Positions 11,410 through 22,250 of a stretch of 64,000 nucleotides of DNA are shown in pieces. This DNA is from Dactylorhiza incarnata. Lineage: Eukaryota; Streptophyta; Magnoliopsida; Asparagales; Orchidaceae. Each line of letters starts with the position of its first letter. The stretch's first letter is position 1. A program made the position numbers and the translations under genes. The notes under the pieces were generated by a model. That model did not search any database and was not told the DNA's origin. It saw only the letters and a program-made list of their open reading frames with translations. Location of the stretch: NCBI GenBank assembly GCA_033032865.1, contig JAWHQI010000019.1, positions 14,364,001-14,428,000 on the forward strand, in the 5' to 3' direction.

Positions 11410-12984
11410 TGATGAGTCCCATTTATATACACTTTTATGGACTCATCTGGGCCGATAATCTAGTCAAAGCACTACACATTAGACTTATTATTGTTCATAT
11501 TTGATTGTTATTTGTTATTCCATGCTAAGTGCACTTCTAGGCCCACTTTGGTGTGCAAATGCATACTATTCTGCTGGGGGTATGCACATGGTGCTCCCCA
11601 TGTCTTTATTTTGTTGTTATTATATATTTCTGTGTGCTGGTGATATGTGCCCCAGCTTGTTGGTTTATATTGCAGGTGGACAGATCTTCATTCTTTTGGT
11701 ATTGCAACATGGAGAAATCGCATGGTCGTGCATTTCCTTGACGCACGATCCCTGCGATCATACGATTCCTCCTGTGCCTAATAATGGTGATCTGCCTTGG
11801 CTCGTGCGTTTTGTTCACGCACGGGCAGTTCACCAGTGCGCGAAGGAAACACAGGATCTCCTCCTGTTTGCCTGTTTTCGAGCCATCTGGATTTGCTAGT
11901 GCATTTTTATGCATGGTCTGTTTCGACCGTGCGTGAGTAAAATCGCATGGTCGATCTGCTTCATCTTCCTGCGCTGCTGAACACTTAATATCGCACAGTC
12001 CACGCACGATCGTACGTTCGACCGTGCGTGACCAAATTTCTGACTGTTTCTATAAAAGCTGCAGAATCCGCCCTAGACCGGAGATCTTCTTTTTTCGCGC
12101 CCGAAGGGTTCCAGTTACGCCATTTTCGCCGCTCCATCGCCGCCCACCTTAAGGAGGAACTCCGACCACCATTTCCTTGCAAATCTAAAGCCGGAGCATC
12201 CTCTCGGCCACCTCCATCATCCAAGTGCTTTAAGGAGAGGATTCCACCCTCATCTTCATCACCAAGCAAGGGTTCTTCGCATCGTACGTGACTGGATTGT
12301 AGTTTACCGGAGAAGACGGGTCCATTGGGAGGAAGTGACAATCTTCCTCTACCCCGGACGATAGTTGGGACCGAGCTAGGACGCAGATTGACAATCCGAC
12401 GATTCCTACCGTGAATCTACAACAAGCCTCCAGATTCAGTCGTATCTCTTGCCTTTTTATCTAACTTGTGTTAATGTATATGAATGTAATCTTCATTATT
12501 TGATGATGTGACACATATAAACTTTGCTTTGTAGTGTTTATTTCATGTCTATGTGAACATACTCTTTTGTTTATATGTGTATTTGAGGTGCGCCACCAAA
12601 TCCACTCCATCCTCCTCTTCATTCCGCTAGCCTACTCGCCCATTCTGTGTGCCTACTCTTCCATCCGCCTAGCGAAGCAGTGCATAGCAGCCTGAATAGT
12701 TTCCATCTGCCTGGCGAAGCAGCGCATAACGTCCTGCATAGTTGTGTTAATTTATTTATTTTATTTGTTTTTTACTATCCAATCCAAGCTTCCCGTAATC
12801 CATCCGACCTTTAGGACTTCAATCTCAAGTCCTTCCTCAAAAGTAAACTCCACCTTACTGTGTTCCTTCGAGATCGATACTTGGGGAAATTTGCCTATTT
12901 TATATTACTTGAACGATCGGTACACTGTCGTTTCATGCAGCAGTCTTGCTACCGCCTATAGCGGTGTGCTAGTTTCGTGCATCA
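11410..12984 (+). repeat. 3' LTR of TR-GAG1-A
   Basis: This 1575-bp LTR starts TGATGAGTCCC directly after CTGGGGGTG and ends GTGCATCA. TATAAAA is at 12051-12057. The dyad array spans about 11720-12030. Confidence 0.93.
12001..12057 (+). promoter_or_regulatory. TATA box and adjacent dyad in the TR-GAG1-A 3' LTR
   Basis: CGCACGATCG and CGACCGTGCG half-sites (12003-12028) form an inverted repeat with one mismatch, ending about 22 bp before TATAAAA (12051-12057). Confidence 0.6.
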
Positions 12985-13903
12985 CAATGCCATTATGTTG
13001 TGGAGTGTGGGCACAAGAAAGCTCTCTATGGATTCCATGCTTCCTGCATAAGTTAAAGAATGCTTTGGAGGTAAAATCCCCTCCATTGTCAGTTTTGAAC
13101 TTCTTGACCCGCAGGTTGAGCCGACCCTCCACTAGCTCCTTGAACTTCACAAACCTCGTGAATACTTCTGACTTCTCCTTCAGAAAATATACACAAGTAT
13201 ATCTAGTGAAGTCATCAATCAGAACTAGCATATACCTGCTGCCTCCAAGACTGATAGTTGCGGTAGGTCCAAACAGATCACCATGAATACATTCCAATGG
13301 TTCTTTACATCTGCTTTGTGATTTGTCAAATGGAAGACATTGAGCCTTACCATTTTGACAACCTGCACAAATGTGACCTTCACCGAAGGATGACAAACTA
13401 GGCAAGCCTCTCATAAGGCCTCTCCCTGCCATAACTTTCAACTTGTCCATCCCAACATGTCCGAGTATTTCAAGCCAGATAGCAGCGCTATCATTAGTCC
13501 TCATCTTATCAACATAAGAACTTGTAGAAAACACAAACAGGTCCTTCACCCATCTGCCGACATGAGTGACTTCAGCCTCTACTGCTGACACATTTCTAAG
13601 AAACTTCACTTTTGTTGGACCAAACAGAATGTGATAGCCAGCATCCACAACATTGGACACCGAGAAGAGGTTTTTCCTCATCCCCGGAACATGATAAACA
13701 CTCTTCAACGTAAGAGTACCTATATCATCATTCAAAGAAACTACACCCTCCTTCTCTACTACATGTATAGTATCATCAGCCGTAATGATAGCATCATTAC
13801 ATGTATATTCCTGCAAAGAAGAGAACTTCGACTCATCTCCGGTTAGGTGATGACCACAACTCGAGTCCACTATCCAATCATCCTGATAGTTGATGGAAGC
13901 CAT
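12985..13903 (-). pseudogene. Copia A pol, upstream part: protease and integrase N-terminus/core
   Basis: From the minus-strand start, WIVDSSCGHHLTGD is the copia protease active-site region with DSG changed to DSS. It is followed by the GAG-pre-integrase zinc region (LGHVGMDKLK and CAGCQNGK) and the integrase core with the two catalytic Asp motifs (IHGDLFGP and KTDNGGDF). The frame runs to HTPQHNGI at 12985, where TR-GAG1-A is inserted, one residue before the catalytic Glu now at about 6735. The domain content is certain; the protein is dead. Confidence 0.9.
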
Positions 13904-13906
13904 AGC

Positions 13907-14866
13907 CTAAACACACGTGCCCATCATGAAAACTCCATCACCCCATCTATCATCTGCATTGGAACCAACCTCCTCCTTTCCTGCAGCATGCCCCAGCTGA
14001 AGATTGACCTTGCAGTCTCTTTTGAAGTGACCAAGCTTGTTGCACCTGTAATATCTAAGTCCTTCCTTATTCTTCCCTTCAGACTTAGGAGCATAACTCC
14101 TCTCTTGCTGATATGAAGTAGATGGACCTTCGTTACCAGATGAATTCTTCTTCTTGTCCCATCTCTTCTTCTTGCCCGAGTAAAGAACCTCACTCTCTTC
14201 TCCAGAGATAGACATCCCAGCCATTTGCTTTGCTAAGATATCTTGTGATGCTAGCAAGTTCTCCAGCTTTAACAACGATGCCTGATTGGCCCAGCCTTGA
14301 ACAGAAGTGACAAAGGACATATACTCCCTCCGCAAGCCGCGGATTATGTGCCTCTTCAACTTAGCTTCTGAAATAGGCTCATCCGGGACTAAAGCTGATA
14401 TCTCCGCGCAAAGGTTCTTCATCTTCAAGAAGAACATTGATATTGAAAAATCTCCCTGAGTTGCTTTCACCAACTCATTTTCCAAGAACTGTAGCCGAGC
14501 TACATTCTTCTTATTGAACAAGCCATCCAAAGCTGTCCAAATTCCAGCAGCTAACCTACATCCAATGATGTGGTCAAACAACTCGGGAATAATTGCTCGC
14601 TTGAGAGTGAACTCAGCCTTTGCATTTGTTCTCTTCCAAGCCTTCACGAGCTCAACATTCCCCTCAGCAAGAAAAACAACTTGTCTTGCTTCTCCTCCGA
14701 CTACTTCCCATAAGTACTTGCCAAGAAGATAGCTCTCCTTGCACGACTTCCACTTTTTAAAGTTAGTCTGCGTAAGGAGCTCAATACCAAGACCTCTAGC
14801 ATATCTTCCTTCCATTGCTATCCCACTGATTGCCAACCGACTTGTAGAAATCCAAGCAGAAGACAA
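13907..14866 (-). pseudogene. Copia A gag (ends at an in-frame amber stop before protease)
   Basis: This 319-codon frame shows the copia Gag (UBN2-type) pattern: NFKKWKSCKESYLLGKYLW near the N-terminus, then LFNKKNVARLQFLENELVKA and IRGLRREYMSFV. A zinc-knuckle region near the C-terminus reads YYRCNKLGHFKRDC, so the first Cys of CX2CX4HX4C is replaced by Tyr. The TAG at 13907-13909 is in the same frame as the protease start at 13903, consistent with a former Gag-Pol polyprotein broken by CAG-to-TAG. The start is the ATG at 14866, close to the primer site. Confidence 0.88.
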
Positions 14867-14886
14867 CGCTGATTACTGCTCAGAAA

Positions 14887-14902
14887 CCTCGCTCTAATAC
14901 CA
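14887..14902 (-). other. Primer-binding site of Copia A, initiator tRNA-Met
   Basis: On the minus strand this reads TGGTATTAGAGCGAGG directly after the 5' LTR. TGGTATCAGAGC is the plant initiator tRNA-Met complement; one transition is present. Confidence 0.9.
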
Positions 14903-15958
14903 TGTTAAAATTTAGAGGTTCAGAGTGAAGTAATAAATGCGGAACACTTCAATAACAATCCACGAGAATGACAATCAGTGACAATGGGAAGACAGAATAG
15001 TGTTATTGTTATTTACTATCTCTTTACAACTCGAGACATATATGGCGAGACATGATTCATAAGATTCACAAAGGAGAGAAGCACAAGAGACAAAAAACAA
15101 GCCGCCAGTGAACTGCCAAAATAGAGACCGCAAGACCGCTCTAACAGGAAAGCCGCACGGCTATTCCTGAGACCGCTTGAACAGAGCACAAGCCACTGCT
15201 GTCAGACCGCAACCAAAGACCGCACAACTCGTTGCTTTATTCAACTGCTAAAAACAACTGTCTGCACTTCTTGATCGCCCAGACCGAATGGTCTCAAGAT
15301 CACAGAAGAACCCACGAACACTTGACGAAGAACTGCTTCCTGCTGCAAGACCACAACTCAAGACCGCCCGACTACTGAAGGCCGCCTGATTAACTGAGTC
15401 CGCTGCACAGTCCAAGAACTCCTAAACACAGTCCGAAAGACGGACCGTTGCCGAACTGGTTTATTCAAAGCTGGAAAGAGAGGAGAATGCTGACGGTGAC
15501 TGCTAGCCGCTAACCTGTGAACAGAATAACCCGGTCAGACAACTCAAACCACGCGACCTCAAAATGAGACCGACACAATCAAGCCAACTTTAGTTCATAC
15601 AGTTCTTGCGTATGAATGGATACCCCGACATCCCAATTTATATGCAAATGAACGGATGATGTCACCACTCCACGGGATACAGTCACCTTCCCTATTGAAG
15701 CATGTGGTCTCCAGTATCAGACCGGTCTCTTATAAGACCTTATTTACTTAAAACAAAACTGTCCAAGAAAGACAGCTTGCCAAGAAAACCCCACAGACTG
15801 CTCAGCCTCTTATAAGAATAAACATGAGCATCTGACCGACTAGGAGAAGACCGCCAGAACAAGCTCATGCAACCCGCAGTTCAAGACCGCCCGATCTAAA
15901 CCAGAACTGGGATACTTGGGCAAAATAAGCAGTCCACTTCCACTTCAAAAATTTAACA
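14903..15958 (-). repeat. 5' LTR of Copia A
   Basis: This 1056-bp LTR is homologous to 3717-4904. A TATA-like box (TATAAAT on the minus strand) lies at 15636-15642. GACCG words cluster throughout. The GGTCG TSD follows at 15959-15963. Confidence 0.95.
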
Positions 15959-15963
15959 GGTCG

Positions 15964-17072
15964 TTCACACTGACGTCGATACGCTGACTCGACAAGTGTG
16001 AGTTTGCACTTAGCCAAGAAAGTCTGGTGGTCCAGCCAGTAAGTGTACGCAGGCGCTCTGCGGTTTTGCGTTGAGGCGTACGATAGGTCTAGGTTAGGTA
16101 GTGTGAATACCAACCTAGAGGTGGGTGAGGCCCAACCCACTACTTCCGTTTGCTACTACGGGGGTATCCTAGGAGTTTTGCTAGCTCCAAAAAGGGGGAA
16201 CTAAAGGTCTGTGCGCATATAGACAAAGTGTGTGAGTTGTAGTTGTATGATCATAAAATTACCCAGCATAACTCTGCATGTCATAGCATAAGAATTGAAA
16301 TTCAACCCCTACCCCTATCGTATAAATTGGTTATGGGACTTTTTATACGATAGGCCTTGCTAAACGACCCCTTGGTCTATAGATTTGTATGGGCATTCCT
16401 ATAATTCAATGGTTACTTTTCTATTATTTACTTGTCTTTACTTGCTTACCTTACTTGTTGTTTACCCTGCTTTATTTACTGCTTCAATTATATATATACA
16501 CCTGTGTAGTGGTAGTTATTACTGTAGCTAGGTCATGTCACATGATTTGATATATACCCCTTGCTGTCCTCCACTTCATCCCTCCCGCATGGTGCCCAGG
16601 AGCCACTGGGGGATGGGTGGTGGGAAACGAGGCTTAGTATTTTTGACTAACAGTCGGTGGACCATATAATTTTATGGGACTGAGGAGACGCATCACCACC
16701 AGCGGTCGGTGCAGATGGAGATGGGACAGTCTAGCATAGGAGCACCAGCCTCAGGATCCATGAGTGTTTACTAGTAGATTTGCTTGCGCGAGTGGCCTTG
16801 TAGTGAGGACATGATGTACTGGGCATGAGCCCTTTATTATTGTTATCTTTTTTATTTAGTTACTATCTGTGGACTATATTACTCTGAGATTTATATATCA
16901 TGTGATGTGGACTTGAACTCTTACATGTTCATTTGTACTCTTCATTTTCTGTGATCGATATTGTCGGTAGGATCAGCATTTTGTAGTGGCGACCTTCCCG
17001 AGTGTTGGTTTCACCGCAAAGCGGCGGTTCTGGGCATAAGACTCGGTCTTGTAGCAAAAAAGGGGTCTTACA
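15964..17072 (+). repeat. Right part of the Tekay-like 5' LTR
   Basis: It ends GGGTCTTACA, the mirror of the TGTAATACCC start of the other LTR at 19604, and is followed after three bases by an initiator-tRNA-Met primer site. No ORF is supported. The left part of the LTR lies across the Copia A insertion. Confidence 0.7.
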
Positions 17073-19603
17073 AACTGGTATCAGAGGGAACCTTAATCTG
17101 AAGAAAAGAAGTCCACAAACCCTGCTGGGCCACCCCACGCAAGTTTAGTTTCAGGACAAAGTAAGCAGCGAAAGCAATGGTGTGCCCATATGGGAAAATC
17201 ACATGAAAAAGTCCACTTTTAACTGAATCTTTTTAGCCAAATCTCCTTACGAGTGATAAGTTTTCTTTTGTAGGCTCCTTTAGTCAATGAGATAGACTCA
17301 ACTCTACTAGGACACATGACTCACCATTACAATTAATATCATGCCCTAGTCTGAAATAGATCGTAGGTATAAATTTGATTAAGGTACGAGGACACCCCAA
17401 AGAGGTTAGAGGAGGAGCTTAATGCAGGAATGACCACCTAAGCCATAAACTCTGATGTCCCTACTTCATATACCAATGATTATTCAAACTGATAGGACCG
17501 CCTTAAGGAGATTGACACATAAGCAGAATGGTAGGCGACTCGTAGACTCAACCCTCGTACCGGTGACATGTTTACATTGAGACAACCACCACTTTAATCA
17601 CCGAGAGTCAGATAAGAATTCAAGTTCAGAAGAGGCCCGTTTGGGATTGGGTCACATGTTGATCCTGATAAGGTTGTCGCAGAGGGTACCTTGAAGATTC
17701 TAAAGTATGGAGTGTACCAACAAGTCTAAAGATAGAACCCAAAGTCTAAGGTTGTGTGCCTTAAGGGCTGTTTGCATACTTGGGATGAATATAACATGGT
17801 GATATCGAAGATACTTAGAACAAAATAGATAGAGGCTTATCTTTTGTTTATTGGGGCCCACCTTTTGTTTATTGGACAAATGAGTTACTGACTTGAGTTT
17901 CCTTTGGATCTAATTTAGAAAGTGTTGCGTGTGAACATAGTGATTTTGAAGTTGATCTTATTCGATGTTACCTGGGCGAAGATGGGATTCTGTAAAAGCA
18001 CGTTTGGAATGGTGATCGGTAGTATTACTCGGACAATAGATAGACTTCGTTGATCAAACAACGACTTGATCTTAGTTGAACCAATAGAAATGTAAAGTTG
18101 CCGGGTTTAGTCACATAGGGATGTAGATGTCCCTTTTGGAAGTTGGGAACTGAAATTAGGGCTTATAGCTATAGTTATAGTTAAAAGTTCTTGTGGTTTG
18201 GGGCTTTCAGAAGTGACTAACTTATGATTTGTTAAAAATCACACTCTGTCATGGTAGAAAATTTTAACTACAATAATAAGGATTGGTTAACAGATACTCT
18301 TAAGAGTTCACGAGTACACCCCCCATAAAATTTTGAGGATAACTGAGACGCTTGATGATCTGATCAGTTCCATCAATGGTTAGAACTGGATAAGTTGTAG
18401 AGTTGAGTTGATTGATTACTTGGACGTACGTAAAGGAGTGGGAATCTGAACGTGTAGAGAAAACATTATAGAGGCGTTGTCTACCCTTACAAACAAGAGC
18501 TTTAGTCACCGAAGAAATGGTGTTTTTCGGAGCATGTAGTTTCCCGAAATAAAGAAAGACGTCATAGGTTTGGTGATGCACGGTGAGGTCTGTCGACGGG
18601 TGAAGGTGAAGTGCAAGAGTCTTTGGGGAACTACCACAGTCACTGCCCATGTTAGAGTGGAGGCTAGAGGATATAATTATGGATTTCATATACAGGTTAC
18701 CACATCCTCACCCCGGGCCAGAAGGACACTCCCATGGGTGTTTGATGGGATTTAATTAAATGTTTGTCCATTATCGTGGTGTACCCAGGATGATCATGTT
18801 AGATCGGAAAGGACAGATTACGTCCAAGAAGTGAAGATCAGTCCATGCTTATCTGGGCTCCTAGTTGACATTCAACACAACTTTACACCCTCAGAGGGCC
18901 GGAGGCGCAGGATTCCACTATCTTGGACCCAAGATGAGGATTTATAGACACTCGACTCTAAATTTGTGGAGGACACAGATGCCTAGGTGCGACTGATTCA
19001 AGTTAGGATGCTGGAAGCCCAGAACAGGCATGTCAAGTATTACGATGCGCGACATCGTATAGTAGAGTTACAGGTTGGAGACCATGTGTTCCTGAAGATA
19101 TGTCTGATGCATGGAGTCTCGTGGGTACACGGGCGGAAGAATCTCAGTCTAAGATTAATGGGGCTCTACAGGATCCTGGAGTGGATTGGCCCGTTGGCTT
19201 ATAGACTAGAGGTACCACCGGAGGTAGCGGGTTTGCATGACGTCTTCCACGTCTCCTCCTTTAGGAGATCTCTACTACGGCCAGAGTAGCATATATCTAT
19301 TACAGAAGGGCCAGTAGCTTCTTCCCGATCAATTCGCGTGGAGCCGCTCAGGATAGACGACATGAAAATGCGGGTCTTATGACACAAGAAGGTCCCGCTG
19401 GTCAAGGTTCTGTGGAGAAATCATGGCAATGAGAAGCTTATCAGGAAGCCACTAGAATCGATGCAGCAGAGATAGTCGGTGCTCTTCACGTCAGGAATAA
19501 CTTCAATTCTTAGGGGATGTTACGTCCAGTCACTCTCGGTGAAAACCCCGTAAGCTTAACCTGAATTTTGGGGATGAAATTGTTTTTTTTGTTTATTGGG
19601 ATT
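17073..19603 (+). mobile_element. Decayed internal region of a chromovirus (Tekay/Del-like) element
   Basis: The primer-binding site TGGTATCAGAGGGA (17076-17089) follows the 5' LTR. Between about 17100 and 18950 I recognise no Gag, protease or RT motif; the sequence is either heavily decayed or rearranged. Integrase C-terminal and chromodomain-like remnants occur at 18900-19480. The 3' LTR starts TGTAATACCC at 19604, after the degraded polypurine region GTTTATTGGGATT. Confidence 0.7.
18900..19480 (+). pseudogene. Chromovirus integrase C-terminus and chromodomain-like tail
   Basis: An open stretch at 18987-19289 carries the Ty3/gypsy integrase C-terminal signature: RHVKYYDARHR, LQVGDHVFLKI, LMGLYRILEWIGPLAYRLEV and HDVFHVSSFRRSL, which correspond to the GPY/F module and the VFHVS motif. 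A weaker match to the integrase core (LHPQRAGG) precedes it near 18885. After a TAG the same frame continues with LVKVLWRNHGNEK, resembling the chromodomain that follows integrase in plant chromoviruses (19395-19480). Stops and drift show it is dead. Confidence 0.75.
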
Positions 19604-20283
19604 TGTAATACCCCCAAATAACTAGACCCATAGGATGGTTTTGTCATGAATAGGTCATGAAAAAACCCTAGGAAGCACAAAAGATCATAAGAGCTAGGCT
19701 TGAAGGGAAGATCACCTTGGTCTGCAAATAGAAATTTCAAGTTAGTCCTTTAGAGCACCAAGGACCCATTGGGGTTAACCAAAGTGGTCAAGTTGACCAA
19801 AGTCATCCTTAATCCTACTAGGGTCAAAGTAGCCTAATTAGGGTCAAGTGGCCTCCACCATGCCAAATTGACCTTTCCCCTACCCTTATAAGGATATTAG
19901 GGTCCCAATGGTCCAAAAAGCCCCATCATGGGGCCTCTAGGTTGGCCAATTTGACCTAAGTAAACTATATCCCTATTTTGGTCAAAGTGGCCTATTAAGG
20001 GTCAATTGGCCCCCACCTTGCCAAATTAACCCTACCTAGACCTCCCTAGCCCTTAGGGGAGGCCAATGGGTCACTAGACACCCATTAGTGTCAACCCAAA
20101 TGGTCAAATTGACCAAAGTCAACTCCACCCTAAATTTAGGTCAAAATGACCTATTTTGACCAAATCAAGCCCAATCCACTTGGGATAGACCCAATTGAGG
20201 TGGTCCACTAGCTAATGGGGTTGGGAGTTACTGAAATTGCTATTCAATTTCAAGAAATTCATCTAGGAGAGAGAAACCCCCAT
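19604..20283 (+). repeat. Left part of the Tekay-like 3' LTR
   Basis: It begins TGTAATACCCCC, typical of plant chromovirus LTRs, and is cut at 20283 by SIRE-1 (TSD CCCAT). It continues at 41102-41985. It contains a dense W-box array (see 19785-20170). Confidence 0.75.
19785..20170 (+). promoter_or_regulatory. W-box (TTGACC/GGTCAA) palindrome array in the LTR U3
   Basis: At least a dozen TTGAC/GTCAA cores occur in under 400 bp. Two are 15-bp palindromes around one central base, TGGTCAA-N-TTGACCA (19785-19799 and 20101-20115). A third is GGTCA-AAA-TGACC (20139-20151). TTGAC is the core bound by plant WRKY factors; regulation of this LTR by them is an inference. Confidence 0.6.
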
Positions 20284-21299
20284 TGTTGAGAACAATGCCC
20301 AAAAGTGTTCCTGATTTGAAGAAGTGCTCAGCTCAATGATAAGTACAAGTTGTATTTAATGTTATATCTAGTTCATGCTTGCAGAGATCAGACAATATGT
20401 CTAGTACTTCAATAACTTGCCCAAGTACAATATCGTCAAAAAGGACTGGACATATCGTCGTAAAGAATAGGCATATCGTTGAAATGATGTGCAGAAGCAA
20501 AGTAGAAGGTCCACGACAGTTATCGTCTAGATAGCATACACATGTCGACGATATCGTCTTAAAGAAGCCTTGACGTCGATAAGGCTAAGTCAGAATAGAT
20601 ATCGTCGTCAAGAAGCCTTGTCGTTGGAAAGGCTAAGTAAGACTGATGACAATGATATCGTCGTAAAGAAGCCTTGACGTTGATAAGGCTAAGTCAGAAT
20701 AGATATTGTCATCAAGAAGCTTTGTCGTTAGAAAGGCTAAGTAAGACTGATGACAATTATATCATCGTAAAGAAGCCATGTCGACGTAAGACTAAGGAAA
20801 AAAATATCGTCGCAAAGAAGCCTTGACATCGAGAAGACTAAAGAAGGTCATAGACAGACAGACAGACAGACAGACAGTTGAGGTTCCAAACGTGTCGAGC
20901 TTGCGGGCTCGGGTGCAGTGAAGAGGCTTGCGGGCCTAGGCTGTAGGGACTTGCTGGTCCAAATGTGTCAAGCTTGCGGGCTCGGGTGCATTGAAGGGGC
21001 TTGCAGGCCTAGGCTGCATGGACTTGCGGGTCTGAGTTATAAGGCTTGCGGGCCGGAGACATTGGCGGAGTTTGCCGAGCCTAGCACAATTCTAGGTAGG
21101 CGTAGAGGGACAGAGGACTACTCAAGACACCCGATCATGAGGAACCTCTATAAATTCTCGTGTGTTTTCTGTGTTGTGCTTTTAATCTCTAGATCTATTA
21201 ACCCGAAATCAAGAACACAAAAAGGCGGAACAAAATAATTTGAAATTCCTATTCACCCCCGCCACCTCTAGGTGATAAGTCGACACCCAATAACTAACA
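20284..21299 (+). repeat. 5' LTR of SIRE-1 with a 0.9-kb deletion
   Basis: This 1016-bp LTR compares with 1935 bp for the 3' LTR. It lacks the stretch equivalent to about 39755-40675, joined at a TTG/GAGG microhomology next to an expanded (ACAG)n tract (about 20855-20878). The deletion removes the TATAAAA present at 40165-40171 in the other LTR; a second TATAAAT-like box near the end (21149) remains. Tandem arrays occur at about 20540-20850 (period about 104 bp, with ATCGTCG and GACGTCG words) and 20890-21055 (period about 73 bp, CTTGCGGGC). Confidence 0.9.
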
Positions 21300-21301
21300 A
21301 G

Positions 21302-21313
21302 TGGTATCAGAGG
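21302..21313 (+). other. Primer-binding site of SIRE-1, initiator tRNA-Met
   Basis: TGGTATCAGAGG lies 2 nt after the LTR and matches the plant initiator tRNA-Met complement except for the last base. Confidence 0.88.
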
Positions 21314-21397
21314 GAGATTGTTCAAAGAAAAGCTTAACAACTTGAACAGATCTGCTCTTGGGTGTATCAAATAAGCTGATTATCATCTTCTAACTCC

Positions 21398-22250
21398 ATG
21401 GAGAAAGTCAAAAGATTTGACATCAGGAAGTTCAGATCCTTAAGTGAAAGCAGCTGGAGCTCTTCTCATATTGAAGAAGAAAGAAGTATAGGGATCAATG
21501 CCATCGGGATCAGAGCACCTTTGACTATTTCAGACAGTGAATCTGAAGATGAAGAATGCTTTGTGGTCAGAAGAAGAATAAGAGCACCCTTAACTCTCAA
21601 AGACTGTGACTCTGAGGATGAGGAGGTATATGGGTTGATGGCTCTATCAGATGAAGAAAATCATGATGAATCACATTATGATTAGGTATGCATCACTCAC
21701 ACACCTTTACTACCTGCTTTAATTATGGAGACCAAGAGTGCATCAGATGATTGCTCATCTTCTAAAAATGATGCAGAAGACTGCTCATCATGCAATAATA
21801 AGAACCATGCCGATCTAATAGAACAGTTTGATGATATCTTGGTTTCTCAGAGAAAGAGCAAGAAGCTTGTTAGGAAACAAGATAAGGAGCTATAATCACT
21901 CAGAACCATTAAGGGTGAGATGAATGAGGAAATGGGCATGTCCCACAATGTGGGCACCAATTCTTTGAGCTTAAGAAGATCATAGGAAGGCTTCATGATG
22001 AAAGAAACCGAAGGGAAGAACTCATTAGGAAACTTGAGAATGATCTTCTTAAGGAAAGAAGCTTAGTGGCTCAATTCTCTAAGCCCAAAACCATACTGCC
22101 CATCATTGACATCTTCTCTTCCAATGTAAATAGGAGGGGATTGGGTTTCAATGAAGGGGTAGTAGATGCTAGAAATGGAAAAGGGGCAAAACTAAAGCCG
22201 AGCCTCATACCACCTTTCAGAAGGTAGTGCTTCCCTCTAACAAGTATGAC
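21398..22250 (+). pseudogene. SIRE-1 gag, middle part (broken)
   Basis: The frame from the ATG at 21398 is open for 95 codons. It carries two similar acidic repeats (IRAPLTISDSESEDEE and IRAPLTLKDCDSEDEE), then a TAG, then further pieces. One of these looks like a charged coiled coil (LIEQFDDILVSQRKSKKLVR, about 21810-21875). The UBN2-type N-terminal Gag domain is missing, since only about 100 bp separate the primer site from this segment. The frame is cut at 22250 by the TR-GAG1 composite and resumes at 29726. Confidence 0.65.

Larger units (their letters stand above)
6744..12984 (+). mobile_element. TR-GAG1-A: gag-only LTR element inserted in the Copia A integrase
   Basis: The two LTRs (6744-8312 and 11410-12984) begin TGAT(G/T)AGTCCC and end GCATCA. 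The 5-bp TSD is CAGTG (6739-6743) against CAATG (12985-12989), one mismatch from decay. A tRNA-Asp primer site (8319-8335) and a polypurine tract (CTGGGGGTG, 11401-11409) fix the plus orientation. The internal region has one ORF, a Gag-like protein with two zinc-knuckle motifs, and no protease, RT or integrase. This matches the class described as terminal-repeat retrotransposons with a GAG domain (TR-GAG). The primer choice and hairless 3' region point to Ty3/gypsy, probably the Athila/Tat group. Confidence 0.92.
3717..15958 (-). mobile_element. Copia A: Ty1/copia retrotransposon, dead, interrupted by TR-GAG1-A
   Basis: The LTRs (3717-4904 and 14903-15958) begin TGTTAAAATTT and end TTTAACA on the plus strand, and are flanked by a perfect GGTCG TSD (3712-3716, 15959-15963). 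The initiator-tRNA-Met primer site is at 14887-14902 and the polypurine tract at 4905-4914, both proving minus-strand orientation. Domain order is Gag, protease, integrase, RT, RNase H, as in Ty1/copia. It is inactive: the integrase is split by a 6.2-kb insertion, there are in-frame stops (about 13907, 5717 and 5090), and the distal RT is deleted. I cannot assign the copia lineage securely. Confidence 0.95.

Noticed and set aside
18300..18689. 129-codon minus-strand frame in the decayed chromovirus
   Set aside because: No motif, wrong strand for the element, and neighbouring sequence is degraded pol.
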